Shown in pieces: positions 35,486-44,979 of a DNA stretch of 64,000 nt. This DNA comes from Rhodobacteraceae bacterium XHP0102. Its GTDB lineage: Bacteria; Pseudomonadota; Alphaproteobacteria; Rhodobacterales; Rhodobacteraceae. The stretch's first letter is position 1. Each line of letters starts with the position of its first letter. The stretch lies in NCBI GenBank assembly GCA_025751475.1, contig JAOWLD010000001.1, positions 1,116,001 to 1,180,000 on the forward strand, written 5' to 3'. The position numbers were made by a program, and so were the translations under genes. A model generated the notes under the pieces. The model saw only the letters and a program-made list of their open reading frames with translations, ran no database searches and had not been told where the DNA came from.

Positions 35486-35944
35486 TTAGCTCCGCGTGTT
35501 CTTTTTGTTCATGGATTTAACATCCAGAACAGTGGGGTTTTGTGCCTCATGCGGGTGCGCTGCACCTGCATAGACGCGCAAATTGGTCATCTGGCGGCGC
35601 GACAGCGGGCCGCCGGGCAGCATCCGCTTGACCGCCTGCATCACAACGCGCTCAGGATGCGCACCTTCGAGGATCTGACCCGTTGTGCGGCTCTTGATCC
35701 CACCAGGATAGCCCGTGTGCCAGTAATTTGGCTTGTTGCGCTTGTTGCCTGTCACCTGAACCTTCTCGGCGTTGATGACGATGACATTGTCGCCCATATC
35801 CATATGGGGCGTGAAAGACGGCTTGTGCTTGCCGCGCAGCCGCATGGCGATGATCGAGGCAAGACGACCCAGAACAACGCCCTCGGCGTCAATCACGATC
35901 CATGTCTTGTCGATATCCGCAGGAGTTGCGGTAAAGGTTTTCAT
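35486..35944 (-). CDS. rplM: 50S ribosomal protein L13
   Basis: A 152-residue protein with the L13 signatures [16 protein letters not shown] near residue 15, [17 protein letters not shown] near 50, and [20 protein letters not shown] near 108. First gene of the rplM-rpsI operon. Confidence 0.97.
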   Translation of the reverse strand: MKTFTATPADIDKTWIVIDAEGVVLGRLASIIAMRLRGKHKPSFTPHMDMGDNVIVINAEKVQVTGNKRNKPNYWHTGYPGGIKSRTTGQILEGAHPERVVMQAVKRMLPGGPLSRRQMTNLRVYAGAAHPHEAQNPTVLDVKSMNKKNTRS

Positions 35945-36016
35945 ATATGCGTTCCTTGGTCTTCGATTTTGACCGATAAAGGGCGGCGCTGTGCCACCCT
36001 CGTCAGAGATTGCGGG

Positions 36017-36045
36017 TATATGCGTTAGGACAAGCGGCAGGTCAA
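36017..36045 (-). promoter_or_regulatory. Probable promoter of rplM-rpsI
   Basis: On the minus strand TTGACC (36040-36045) is followed after 17 bases by CATATA (36017-36022), about 70 bases upstream of rplM. Confidence 0.5.
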
Positions 36046-36060
36046 GCGCTTTTCTTGACC
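36040..36060. repeat. Perfect 7-base inverted repeat overlapping the -35 box
   Basis: GGTCAAG (36040-36046) and CTTGACC (36054-36060) around a 7-base spacer. Each arm reads as a -35 element on one strand; the plus-strand arm is followed after 15 bases by a TATAAT. It could be a pair of back-to-back promoters or an operator. Confidence 0.6.
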
Positions 36061-36126
36061 GCCCGCTAAGATAAATATAATAAAATCAATTACTTGATAA
36101 TGGGGTTTTATTTTACCCCAAATATT

Positions 36127-37323
36127 TTATTGCAAAACGCGCAAAACCGCCTCTGCCGCGCGCCGCGCTTGCCCTTCATCCCCCGCCCCAAGCCGCGCCC
36201 CAAGCCGCGCCATGGTCAGATCCGCAGCGGCAATTTGCGCCGCACGCGCCTCTGGGTCGCGGGTCAAGCGCGACAGCGCCGCCATAACAGCGGCGGGGTC
36301 AAAGGCCTTTCCTAAGAATTCGGGGATATGCCGCGTTTCACTGACCAAATTGACCAAGGTCACCGTGTCAATTTTCAGCATCCACCGCATCAGCATCCGC
36401 GAGACAGGTGCCATATCATAGGCAATCACCATTGGTGTTTTGGCGGCGGCCAATTCCAAGGACACCGTGCCCGAGGCCGCAAGGGCCACATCCGCCGCCC
36501 CAAAAGCCGCCTGTTTTTGGCGCGCGTAATCATCGCCCGCCACCCGTGGATCAAGCAGATGCGCCCGTGGCCCCAAATCCCAATCCGCCATCATGCGCGC
36601 CACTGCATCGGCAATCGCAGGGGCCGCAGGCAGCACCAGATGCGCCGCAGGATGTTCTGCCAGATACCCCCGCGCGACAGCACCAAATCGTGCGCCAAGC
36701 CGCGCAATCTCGCCCCGCCGTGACCCAGGTAAAAGCAGCAACAACGGGTCATCCCGCCCGATCCCAAGCCCCGCACGATAGGCGGCACATTCGGCGGCGC
36801 TTGCCTGTGGCGCGCGCGCCACGGGATGGCCCACGAAATCGCACCCCATCCCAGCCGCCTGCATCAAGGGTGGCTCAAAGGGGAATAACGCCAGAACATG
36901 ATCCACATGGCGCGCCATTTTGCGCGCACGCCCCGCCCGCCATGCCCAAACCGTAGGGGCAACGTAATGGATGACAGGCATATTGGGCCTTGCCTGCTTG
37001 ACCCGCTTGGCCACGCGCAGGCAAAAATCGGGGCTGTCAATGGTGATGAGTGCATCGATCTGCCCTGAAATCACCGCATCTGCCGCCTGATCGCGGCGTT
37101 TGAACAAATGCCGCAGGCGCGGCAGCACTTCGGTCAGCCCCATGACGGACAAATCGGACATGGGAAACAGGCTGCGCAGACCTTGCGCCTGCATCAGCGG
37201 ACCACCTATTCCCAAAAATTCGACATCGCTGCGCAAGGCTGTCAGCCCCGCCATCAGGTTGGCGCCAAGCGCATCGCCCGAAGGCTCCCCTGCGATCAGA
37301 AACAGCTTCACGGGTCCGCCCAT
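36127..37323 (-). CDS. lpxB: Lipid-A-disaccharide synthase
   Basis: A 398-residue glycosyltransferase (GT19) that joins UDP-diacylglucosamine and lipid X in lipid A synthesis at the inner membrane. It opens KLFLIAGEPSGDALGANLM, and VIHYVAPTVWAWRAGRARKM near residue 117 and LLLLPGSRRGEI near 200 are family hallmarks. The ATG at 37323 is inside the end of lpxI (16-base overlap), which suggests coupling. Longer in-frame upstream sequence is lpxI read out of frame. Confidence 0.95.
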   Translation of the reverse strand: MGGPVKLFLIAGEPSGDALGANLMAGLTALRSDVEFLGIGGPLMQAQGLRSLFPMSDLSVMGLTEVLPRLRHLFKRRDQAADAVISGQIDALITIDSPDFCLRVAKRVKQARPNMPVIHYVAPTVWAWRAGRARKMARHVDHVLALFPFEPPLMQAAGMGCDFVGHPVARAPQASAAECAAYRAGLGIGRDDPLLLLLPGSRRGEIARLGARFGAVARGYLAEHPAAHLVLPAAPAIADAVARMMADWDLGPRAHLLDPRVAGDDYARQKQAAFGAADVALAASGTVSLELAAAKTPMVIAYDMAPVSRMLMRWMLKIDTVTLVNLVSETRHIPEFLGKAFDPAAVMAALSRLTRDPEARAAQIAAADLTMARLGARLGAGDEGQARRAAEAVLRVLQ

Positions 37324-38093
37324 ATGGCAATGCCCGCGGCTTGGGCCGCCTTGATTACGGCATCGCGCTCTAGGATCAGCGCGCCGCTTGCGCGCAATGC
37401 AAGGCCAGACAGACCCGCCTTTTGCATCATCGCAATCGTCTGCGGACCAATGCCTGGCATATCCACGCGCAAATCTTGGCCTGCCTTGGGGCGTTTCATC
37501 AGAACACCCCCCGAATTGGGGCAAGTCTGCGCCACGAATTCCAGCATCGCATCCGTGCCAGGCAGGGTTTCAATGGCCAAAACTTGGCCCTTGGCCACCA
37601 CGGCACCTTGACCCACATCTTGGGGGTCAAGCGCCGCCAAAACGGCGGCGGCGCGGGTTGCATCCGCGCGTATCGCATCGCTGACCGCGCCCACCATCAC
37701 GCCCTCGGACGCCAAAAGATCAGGGCGGATGTCATGCGGGGCGCAAATGGTGAATCCCTGCTCCTCCAGCAGCGCAATCACCGCGCGCAATAACCCGTCA
37801 TCGCCTTGCGCCATCGCCGCCATCAGGCGGGGCAAAAGCGCGGCTGTCCCCGCATCCAGCGCGGTGGGGTCGAATCTGGGGCGGCGCATCGCCCCCGCAA
37901 GGCACAGCTCACCCACCCCACGCGCGTGCAGCGTTTCGAATAATGTGGCCAATGTCTCGAACCGCGCGGGTATCACCTGATCGGCGCGCGCCTGAACGGG
38001 CGTGCCCTCAAAGGTGACCAGCACCGCATCCCCCGCCTCAAGCAGCAATTGCGGCAAAACACCCCCGCCCGCCAATATCGCGCGTTTTGGCAT
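37308..38093 (-). CDS. lpxI: UDP-2,3-diacylglucosamine pyrophosphatase LpxI
   Basis: A 261-residue protein of the LpxI (DUF1009) family, which cleaves UDP-diacylglucosamine to lipid X and replaces LpxH in alphaproteobacteria. Family features include RAILAGGGVLPQLLLEAG at the start and GVLMKRPKAGQDLRVDMPGIGP near residue 197. The ATG at 38093 has GGGGGGA close upstream; a TTG at 38108 overlapping the lpxA stop is an alternative. Confidence 0.93.
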   Translation of the reverse strand: MPKRAILAGGGVLPQLLLEAGDAVLVTFEGTPVQARADQVIPARFETLATLFETLHARGVGELCLAGAMRRPRFDPTALDAGTAALLPRLMAAMAQGDDGLLRAVIALLEEQGFTICAPHDIRPDLLASEGVMVGAVSDAIRADATRAAAVLAALDPQDVGQGAVVAKGQVLAIETLPGTDAMLEFVAQTCPNSGGVLMKRPKAGQDLRVDMPGIGPQTIAMMQKAGLSGLALRASGALILERDAVIKAAQAAGIAIWADP

Positions 38094-38104
38094 GATCCCC
38101 CCGT

Positions 38105-38905
38105 TCAACCCGGCGTCAGGAATGAGCGGTCCGAACCCTTGAGGACGAAATCAACCACATCGCGCACATATTGCGAATGAGGTGCCTCATCCGATAGGCG
38201 GCGCACGCGTTCCTGAAACGCGCCTTCGCCCTGCGCCAAGGATTGATAAGCGGCGCGCAAGGCGGTGATATCCTCCTTGGCAACGCCACGGCGTTTGAGG
38301 CCCACCAAATTCAGCCCATCCAACTGTCCGCGCGGCCCCTGCACAAGGCCATAGGGGATCACATCATTGGTGACCATTGTCACCGCACCAATGATCGCAC
38401 CGCGCCCGATCCGCACAAATTGGTGAATGCCCGAAAGCCCGCCAATGATCACCCCATCGTCAATGATGCAATGCCCCGCAATGGCGGATTGATTGGCCAC
38501 GACCACGTGATTGCCGACAATCGCATCATGGCCCACATGGGCGCCCGTCATAAACAGATTGTCATCGCCAACACGGGTGATCCCGCCCCCGCCATCGGTG
38601 CCTGTGTTCATCGTCACACCCTCGCGGATGCGGTTTCGTTTACCCACGATCAGCTGTGTCTTTTCACCCGCATATTTCAAATCCTGCGGGATATCGCCGA
38701 TATTGGCAAAAGGGAAAATCACCGTGTCTTCGCCGATTTCGGTCAGGCCCGTCACCACAGCATGGGATTTCAGGATCACACCCCGATGCAAGCGAACCTC
38801 GGGGCCGACATGGCAAAACGGGCCAATATGGACATCCGCGCCAATCGTTGCCCCCTCTTCGATCACGGCGGATGGGTGGATCGATGCAGTGGGATCAATC
38901 GTCAT
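38105..38905 (-). CDS. lpxA: UDP-N-acetylglucosamine acyltransferase
   Basis: A 266-residue left-handed beta-helix acyltransferase, first step of lipid A synthesis. Hexapeptide repeats run from residue ~5 to ~190, with the catalytic His in the [14 protein letters not shown] stretch near residue 125 and a helical C-terminus. Its start overlaps the fabZ stop by 4 bases. Confidence 0.95.
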   Translation of the reverse strand: MTIDPTASIHPSAVIEEGATIGADVHIGPFCHVGPEVRLHRGVILKSHAVVTGLTEIGEDTVIFPFANIGDIPQDLKYAGEKTQLIVGKRNRIREGVTMNTGTDGGGGITRVGDDNLFMTGAHVGHDAIVGNHVVVANQSAIAGHCIIDDGVIIGGLSGIHQFVRIGRGAIIGAVTMVTNDVIPYGLVQGPRGQLDGLNLVGLKRRGVAKEDITALRAAYQSLAQGEGAFQERVRRLSDEAPHSQYVRDVVDFVLKGSDRSFLTPG

Positions 38906-39387
38906 TCTGCGGCCCCGCCCTTGCCACTGTCGAGGTCCATCATGGCGGTGAATTCCGCCTCGGCGGCCATTTCCCCGTCAACGGTGGCCTGCCCCTTAAA
39001 GCGCCAAACCTTGCCTCCAGGCTTGCCACGGGTGGTCTCGATGTTCAGCTCCAGCACATCGCCGGGCACCACTTTGCGGCGGAATTTGCACGCATCAATC
39101 CCCATGAAATAGACCAACAAATTGCGATCTGCCATATCCATGGCAACACCCACCATAACGGCGGCGGTTTGCGCCATCGCCTCGATGATGGTCACACCTG
39201 GCATGATGGGGGCTGCGGGGAAATGCCCCTGAAAATGCGGCTCGTTGAAGGTGACATTCTTGATGCCTGTGGCCGATTGATACCCGTTGATGTCGCGAAC
39301 ACGGTCAATCAGCAAAAACGGATAGCGATGCGGAATGATCCGTTGGATCAGATGGATATCTGCCTCTTTGGGCATCTCGCCTGTCAT
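38902..39387 (-). CDS. fabZ: 3-hydroxyacyl-ACP dehydratase FabZ
   Basis: A 161-residue hot-dog-fold dehydratase. The catalytic His lies in [24 protein letters not shown] (near residues 54-60), with the Glu in IIEAMAQ. It begins the fabZ-lpxA-lpxI-lpxB operon. In many relatives lpxD comes just before fabZ; here it does not (see 47054-48145). Confidence 0.95.
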   Translation of the reverse strand: MTGEMPKEADIHLIQRIIPHRYPFLLIDRVRDINGYQSATGIKNVTFNEPHFQGHFPAAPIMPGVTIIEAMAQTAAVMVGVAMDMADRNLLVYFMGIDACKFRRKVVPGDVLELNIETTRGKPGGKVWRFKGQATVDGEMAAEAEFTAMMDLDSGKGGAAE

Positions 39388-39499
39388 TATGGTTTTCCTT
39401 TGTCAAACGCGGCCGTGGTCACGCGGGCAATATCACCGCCCGCGGCCCGATATCCCTAGCACCATGGCGCCCTTCGGGGCAAGCCTTCGGCGCGTGGCG

Positions 39500-40276
39500 T
39501 CAGCGCCCTTCGAATTTAGGTTTGCGCTTGTCATTAAAGGCCAAAACGCCCTCTTTGAAATCACGGCTGCGGCCAAGCGCACCTTGGGCAGCGGCCTCCT
39601 GCATCATCTGCGCCTCAAGGCCCTGTGTGGCCGCCGCGCGCAAGGCGGATTTGATCTTGCCATAGGCCAAGCTTGGCCCTTGAGCCAAGGTGGTGGCGCG
39701 GCTGCGCCATTCCGCCTCGAATTGGGATGCGGGGACCGATTTCCAAATCAGCCCCATCTCCACGGCCTCGGGCGCGGTAATTGCCTCGCCAAATAGGGCG
39801 GCGGCCATGGCGCGGGCATTGCCAATCAAACGTGGCAAAACCCATGTCGCCCCTGCATCAGGCATCAGTCCCAGTTGAACAAAGGCCTGAATAAAACGCG
39901 CCTCTTCGCTGGCGATCACCACATCACAAATCAATGCCAGGCTGGCCCCTGCCCCCGCCGCCACACCGTTCACCGCAGCAATCACGGGGATTGGGCAATC
40001 GGTGATGGCCGAGACAAGCGGCATATATTCATCGCGCAACAACCGCTCGAGGTTGAGGTCGGCCACGCGCCCCGCATCCCCCAAATCTTGGCCTGCACAA
40101 AAGGCGCGCCCCGCCCCTGTGATGACCACAACCCGCGCATCTTGCACTGCTTGACCAATGGCATATGTCAATTCGGCGCGCATCTGCGTGTCCAGCGCGT
40201 TGAGCACATCGGGGCGGTTCAAGGTGATGACGGCAAGGCCCGCATCGATTTCATAGAGAATACGCTCGTAATTCAT
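39500..40276 (-). CDS. Enoyl-CoA hydratase/isomerase, PaaG-like
   Basis: A 258-residue crotonase-family protein. The oxyanion-hole motifs are ITGAGRAFCAGQDL near residue 54 and AAVNGVAAGAGASLALICDVV near 98; VQLGLMPDAGATWVLPRL near 131 resembles PaaG, the ring-opening isomerase of phenylacetyl-CoA degradation. No other paa genes are in the window, so the substrate is uncertain. Confidence 0.85.
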   Translation of the reverse strand: MNYERILYEIDAGLAVITLNRPDVLNALDTQMRAELTYAIGQAVQDARVVVITGAGRAFCAGQDLGDAGRVADLNLERLLRDEYMPLVSAITDCPIPVIAAVNGVAAGAGASLALICDVVIASEEARFIQAFVQLGLMPDAGATWVLPRLIGNARAMAAALFGEAITAPEAVEMGLIWKSVPASQFEAEWRSRATTLAQGPSLAYGKIKSALRAAATQGLEAQMMQEAAAQGALGRSRDFKEGVLAFNDKRKPKFEGR

Positions 40277-40310
40277 CTCTGCCTCGGCATTGCATGGCGC
40301 AAGGTGCGCT

Positions 40311-40781
40311 TTATTTTTCGCTCAAAATACGCTTCAGCGCGGCCTGTTCCTCGGCGCTCAAAGCCGCCTCCTCGGGGATGGTGATGCGGGCGCGGCTGCG
40401 AATGAAGCCCGCCGCAACACCAATACCGATCAAAAACAACGCAGGCCCCGCCAACCAAAGCGCCAGATTGCTGCCTGACATAGGCGGGCGCATCAGCACG
40501 TATTCGCCGTAACGGTCCACCACTTCGGCCATCACCTGTTCATTGGTCTCGCCCATCATGATCCGCTCGCGCACAAAAAGGCGCAAATCGCGGGCAACGG
40601 TGGCATTGCTTTCGTCAATCGATTCATTGCGACAGACTACGCAGCGCAATTCAGCCGAGATTTCACGCGCCCGCGCCTCCAAGGCAGGGTCGGCCAAAAC
40701 TTCATCAGGCTGCACCGCAAAGGCGGGGGTGGCGATCAGCCAAAGCGCCGCAACAGCGGCCTTGATCCATACGACCTTCAT
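40311..40781 (-). CDS. ccmH: Cytochrome c biogenesis protein CcmH
   Basis: A 156-residue protein with a signal peptide (residues 1-22), the redox motif LRCVVCRNESIDESNA (CxxC near residue 47), and a C-terminal membrane helix near 105-125. CcmH reduces apocytochrome c cysteines before haem attachment. It overlaps the ccmF stop by 4 bases. Confidence 0.94.
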   Translation of the reverse strand: MKVVWIKAAVAALWLIATPAFAVQPDEVLADPALEARAREISAELRCVVCRNESIDESNATVARDLRLFVRERIMMGETNEQVMAEVVDRYGEYVLMRPPMSGSNLALWLAGPALFLIGIGVAAGFIRSRARITIPEEAALSAEEQAALKRILSEK

Positions 40782-42760
40782 TCTGCAGGCACCCCAACGG
40801 CGGTTGATGGCTCTCGCTTGGCGCCCGCCGCAACGCGATAGCGCCGATCAGAGAGGCTGAGGAACCCGCCAAGCGACATGATGATGGTGCCGCCCCAAAT
40901 CCAATTGGCAAAGGGCTTGATCCATGTGCGCACGGCCCATCCGCCATCAAGTTGCGGATCACCGAGTGCGACATACACATCCCGCAAAAATCCGCTGTCA
41001 ATGCCCGCCTCGGTGGTGGGCATCCCCGCCACTGGGTAAATCCGTTTTTCAGGGTTGAGAACCCCCAAAATTTCGCCGTTCTGCGCCACCTCGATAAAGG
41101 CCATGGTGGAGATGTAATTCGGCCCCTGCACCTCGCGCACATCGCGTAAGGTCAGATGGTAGGCACCCACATCGAATTCTTCGCCAATTTGCGCCACGCG
41201 GATATCTTCGAGTTGATAGGTGACAAGGCCACCCACACCGATAAAGGTGATCCCCACCCCTGCATGGGCAATCGCCTTGCCCCAATCGGCGCGCGGCAGG
41301 CGGGTCAGACGCGCAAGCTTGGCGCCGATATCGCGGCCTTGACCCGTGCGCTGCCAGAGGTCAACCGCGGAGGCCGCCACAAGCCACACCCCAAGCGCCA
41401 ATGTGATCAGCCCCGCCAGTGAATTTCCCGTTGTGAACACATAAAGAAATCCGAACAACGCCAGTGTCAGCGCCGCCACGCCGCTCATCGCGCGCACCGC
41501 ACGATCCAGCCGCGCGCGTTTCCAAGGCAAAACGGCCCCAATCGGCAAGGCGATGGCAATCGCAAAGGCAAAAGGCGTGAAAGCGGCGTTGAAGAAGGGC
41601 GGGCCGACCGACACGGTGCGGTCCCAGAACATCTCGGACACCAAGGGCCAAATCGTGCCGATGAACACCACCAAGGACGAGACCGCCAAAAGCAGGTTGT
41701 TCAAGACCAAGCCGCTTTCGCGGCTGACGGTGGAAAACACCCCCTTGGCCTCCATGGCGCCCGCGCGCAGCGCATAGAGGGTAAACGCCCCCCCCATGAA
41801 CACCGCCAAAATCAGAAGGATGAACATCCCCCGCTCAGGGTCATTGGCAAAAGCGTGTACCGAAGTGATGATGCCCGAACGCACGATAAATGTGCCGATG
41901 AGCGAGAAACCAAAGGCCAAAATCGCCAGAAGGATGGTCCAGCTTTTCAGCGCCTCGCGCTTTTCCACCACGATGGCAGAATGCAACAGCGCCGCTGCGA
42001 TCAGCCAAGGCATAAAGGAGGCATTTTCAACAGGATCCCAGAACCAGAAACCGCCCCAACCCAGCTCGTAATAGGCCCACCAAGAACCCAGACCGATACC
42101 GATGGTCAAAAAGACCCAAGCGGCCAAGGTCCAAGGCCGCACCCATCTGGCCCATGCGGCATCCACACGCCCCTCGATCAGGGCGGCCACGGCAAAGGAA
42201 AACGCCATGCTCAGGCCGACATAGCCCAAATAGAGAAAGGGCGGGTGAAAGGCGAGGCCCGGATCCTGCAACAGCGGGTTCAGGTCTTGACCATTGAAGG
42301 GCGGCATCTCAAGCCGCAAAAACGGATTCGATGTAAACAGGATAAAGGCGTAAAACGCGACCCCAACCGAGGATTGCACCGCCAAAACCCGCGCCCGCAA
42401 CCGTGGGGGTAAGTTCCCGCCAAACCATGCCGCAGAAGCCCCGAACAGCGCCAGCGTCAAAACCCAAAGCAGCAGAGAGCCTTCATGATTGCCCCAAACG
42501 CCGCTGATTTTATACAGCATCGGCTTGTCGGTGTGGGAATTGGCCACAACCAAGTTCAGCGAAAAATCGGAGGTGACGAAGGCATAGGTCAATGCGGCAA
42601 AGGAAATCGCCACAAGGCCGAATTGCACCGAGGCGGCAGGGCTGGCCACCGCCATCCACGCGCTCCAATTCTTTTGCGCGCCAATCATCGGCACGATCAT
42701 CTGAAAAATGGCCACAGCAAAGGCCAATACCAAGGCAAAATGGCCTAATTCAACGATCAT
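40778..42760 (-). CDS. ccmF: Cytochrome c haem lyase subunit CcmF
   Basis: A 660-residue membrane protein with many helices. The tryptophan-rich WWD haem-handling segment is WGGFWFWDPVENASFMPWL near residue 232, and GVWGNHEGSLLLWV near 86 is conserved. It works with CcmH to ligate haem. No further ccm genes adjoin it here. Confidence 0.95.
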   Translation of the reverse strand: MIVELGHFALVLAFAVAIFQMIVPMIGAQKNWSAWMAVASPAASVQFGLVAISFAALTYAFVTSDFSLNLVVANSHTDKPMLYKISGVWGNHEGSLLLWVLTLALFGASAAWFGGNLPPRLRARVLAVQSSVGVAFYAFILFTSNPFLRLEMPPFNGQDLNPLLQDPGLAFHPPFLYLGYVGLSMAFSFAVAALIEGRVDAAWARWVRPWTLAAWVFLTIGIGLGSWWAYYELGWGGFWFWDPVENASFMPWLIAAALLHSAIVVEKREALKSWTILLAILAFGFSLIGTFIVRSGIITSVHAFANDPERGMFILLILAVFMGGAFTLYALRAGAMEAKGVFSTVSRESGLVLNNLLLAVSSLVVFIGTIWPLVSEMFWDRTVSVGPPFFNAAFTPFAFAIAIALPIGAVLPWKRARLDRAVRAMSGVAALTLALFGFLYVFTTGNSLAGLITLALGVWLVAASAVDLWQRTGQGRDIGAKLARLTRLPRADWGKAIAHAGVGITFIGVGGLVTYQLEDIRVAQIGEEFDVGAYHLTLRDVREVQGPNYISTMAFIEVAQNGEILGVLNPEKRIYPVAGMPTTEAGIDSGFLRDVYVALGDPQLDGGWAVRTWIKPFANWIWGGTIIMSLGGFLSLSDRRYRVAAGAKREPSTAVGVPAE

Positions 42761-42954
42761 TGCTGCACTCCTTCCTCACAGCGCGGCACGCGTGGGGATT
42801 GTATTTACCGTCTTCTTGGAGGGCACAGTAACCATAATCAACCGCCGTTCCAAGGGGTGCGGGCCAAAGGGCCGCACCTGCGATCACGGCCGCGTTATCA
42901 AGCCGCGAGAATCACGTTCACCTGCACCCGCATTGAGTGCCCTATCTCCTCCGG

Positions 42955-44493
42955 TTAGCGGCCCGACAAGGCGCCCAACACGCCGCGCAAAACCGCCTTC
43001 CCGGCCCGCGTTCCCATTTGACGCGCGAAGCTTTTGGCGAAAGCCGTGCCGACACTGTCACCGCCCGAGGAACGGCGGCGGCCTGTGCCTTGCGCCCTGC
43101 TGCCGCTGTAGCGCTGCGCCGATGCAAACTCCCGCGCGGCGGCCTCGTCATCGGCCCGTTGCGCTTCGGCCGCTTCGGCCTCGGCAGCGGCCTTTGCAGC
43201 GCGCGCCTGCAAAATCTCATAGGCGCTTTCGCGGTCCAGTGGGGGTCCATATTTCGCCTGCAACGGGGCCGCGGCAACCATCGCGGCGCGCGCGGCCTCA
43301 TCCATTGGCCCTAACTTGGACGAAGGCGGGCGGATCAAGCATCGCTCGACAATACTGGGCGCGCCTTTCGCGCCCAAAAACGAGACCACCGCCTCCCCCA
43401 CGCCGACCTCGCGAATGGCATCCGCCGTGTCAAAATTGGGGTTCGGGCGATAGGTATCTGCCGCCTGACGCAAATCCTTTTGATCCTTGGCCGTAAAGGC
43501 GCGCAACGCGTGTTGCACCCGATTGCCAAGCTGACCGAGAATCTCATCTGGCACATCGGCGGGGTTTTGCGTCACAAAATAGACCCCCACCCCCTTGGAG
43601 CGAATAAGCCGCGCGACCTGCTCCACCTTTTGCACGAGCGCCTTTGGCGCATCGTCAAAAAGCAAATGCGCCTCGTCAAAGAAGAACACCAGCTTTGGTT
43701 TGTCAGGGTCCCCCACCTCGGGCAGGGTTTCAAACAATTCCGACAACAACCATAACAGCGCGGTAGCATAAAGCCGTGGCGACAGCATCAAGCGATCCGC
43801 CGCCAGAATATTGATCACACCCTGCCCCGCAGCATCACACCGCATCAGATCGGACAGCTCCAGCGCGGGTTCGCCAAAGAACCCCGCACCACCCTGATCC
43901 TCTAGCACCAAAAGACGGCGTTGAATGGCACCGATAGAGGCCGCCGCGATATTGCCATAGCGCAGCTGCAGCTCTTCCGCGTTTTCGCCCACAAAAACCA
44001 AAAGCGCCTGCAAATCCTTTAAATCCAGCAGGTCCATTCCCTGTTCATCGGCAAGACGAAAGGCGATGGTCAAGGCGCCCTCTTGCGCATCCGTCAATTC
44101 CAAAAGACGCGCCAAAAGCACTGGGCCCATTTCCGAAACGGTGGCACGGATCGAATGGCCTTTTTCCCCAAAAATATCCCAGAAACTCACTGGAAAGGCG
44201 CGATAGTCATAAGGATCAAGCCCGATTTTCTGCGCGCGGGCGCTGAAGGCATCATGCAATTTAAAATCAGGGCTGCCTGCCACGGCCAAACCCGACAAAT
44301 CGCCCTTCACATCTGACAGGAAAACAGGCACGCCTTGCGCAGAAAACGCCTCGGCCATGATTTGCAGCGTGACGGTTTTGCCCGTTCCCGTGGCCCCTGC
44401 GATCAAGCCATGGCGATTGGCATATTTCAAAATTAGCTCTTGCGGCGTGGCATAATCCACCCCGCCACCACCGATGAAAATGGTCTGATCCAT
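42955..44493 (-). CDS. HerA/DUF853-family ATPase
   Basis: A 512-residue ATPase. Walker A GATGTGKT near residue 35, Walker [14 protein letters not shown] near 265, and [13 protein letters not shown] near 58 place it in the DUF853 (HerA-helicase-like) group. The last ~90 residues are Ala/Glu/Arg-rich and probably helical. Cellular role is unclear; it may be a DNA translocase. A well-formed small open frame lies upstream on the same strand. Confidence 0.9.
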   Translation of the reverse strand: MDQTIFIGGGGVDYATPQELILKYANRHGLIAGATGTGKTVTLQIMAEAFSAQGVPVFLSDVKGDLSGLAVAGSPDFKLHDAFSARAQKIGLDPYDYRAFPVSFWDIFGEKGHSIRATVSEMGPVLLARLLELTDAQEGALTIAFRLADEQGMDLLDLKDLQALLVFVGENAEELQLRYGNIAAASIGAIQRRLLVLEDQGGAGFFGEPALELSDLMRCDAAGQGVINILAADRLMLSPRLYATALLWLLSELFETLPEVGDPDKPKLVFFFDEAHLLFDDAPKALVQKVEQVARLIRSKGVGVYFVTQNPADVPDEILGQLGNRVQHALRAFTAKDQKDLRQAADTYRPNPNFDTADAIREVGVGEAVVSFLGAKGAPSIVERCLIRPPSSKLGPMDEAARAAMVAAAPLQAKYGPPLDRESAYEILQARAAKAAAEAEAAEAQRADDEAAAREFASAQRYSGSRAQGTGRRRSSGGDSVGTAFAKSFARQMGTRAGKAVLRGVLGALSGR

Positions 44494-44539
44494 GTGACTT
44501 GGCCTATGTGTTTCGTAACCCTAGGCTGACAATACATCC

Positions 44540-44617
44540 TTAAGGCTTTTGTGCCACCATCATTTGCAGTGACGCGGGTGCTTTTGTTTCGACCTCCCCT
44601 GAAAGTGTCGGTGTCAT
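44540..44617 (-). CDS. Possible 25-residue small protein upstream of the HerA-like gene
   Basis: An ATG at 44617 preceded by GGGAGA at a 5-base spacing opens a 25-codon frame (begins MTPTLSGEV, ends QMMVAQKP). It lies 46 bases before the HerA-like gene on the same strand. It could be a leader peptide or an independent small protein. No family recognised. Confidence 0.4.
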   Translation of the reverse strand: MTPTLSGEVETKAPASLQMMVAQKP

Positions 44618-44637
44618 AGTGTTCTCCCTGTGGACTG

Positions 44638-44673
44638 GCCGCGCCTTGCACCCCTTGCAGGCGCGGCTTTTTT
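44638..44673 (+). terminator. Strong hairpin with T-run in intergenic DNA
   Basis: Perfect arms GCCGCGCC (44638-44645) and GGCGCGGC (44660-44667), with inner pairing TTGCA/TGCAA, followed by TTTTTT. As a terminator it works on the plus strand, although no annotated plus-strand gene reads into it. On the minus strand it lies in the leader of the 25-residue frame. Confidence 0.65.
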
Positions 44674-44714
44674 CTGCTGCGAAAGAAAACATCCATTTTC
44701 TCGAAAAACCCCTG

Positions 44715-44743
44715 TTGACGGAATGTGAATCCTGTCTTAGCGT
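44715..44743 (+). promoter_or_regulatory. Promoter of the candidate small RNA
   Basis: TTGACG (44715-44720), 17 bases, TAGCGT (44738-44743). Spacing is optimal and the -35 box is near-consensus. Confidence 0.55.
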
Positions 44744-44749
44744 TCGCAT

Positions 44750-44835
44750 CAATAAGTCGGCCAGTCCGACAGGGAGCGATAAGCCAGTCACAAAGACTGG
44801 CAAGGAAAGGGCCTCGTTCAGGGGCTCTTTTTTTT
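44750..44835 (+). ncRNA. Candidate small regulatory RNA
   Basis: Starts ~7 bases after a good promoter and ends at an intrinsic terminator, giving ~86 bases. Three stems are visible: GTCGG/CCGAC (44756-44770), GCCAGTC/GACTGGC with loop ACAAA (44783-44801), and the terminator GGGCCTC/GGGGCTC (44809-44827, with G-U pairs) followed by eight T. There is no good open frame. The loops CCAGT and GACTGG can also pair with each other, so an alternative fold exists. No known family recognised. Confidence 0.55.
44809..44835 (+). terminator. Intrinsic terminator of the candidate small RNA
   Basis: Seven-base stem with G-U pairs, 5-base loop GTTCA, then eight consecutive T. Confidence 0.7.
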
Positions 44836-44979
44836 GGCTGTTGTCGTTTTTTGCGGTTGTCCATGAAGACCATGGCATTTGCGCCAGAACGCAGAAAAAT
44901 CGTTCCGTGACAGCAGCGCGGCCCATGACAGGCCATCTAACCTATGTTAGCCGATGCGCAGATCAAAAAAGAGGATATC

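Noticed and set aside
36127-37524. A longer LpxB start
   Set aside because: The extra 67 codons are the end of lpxI read in another frame.
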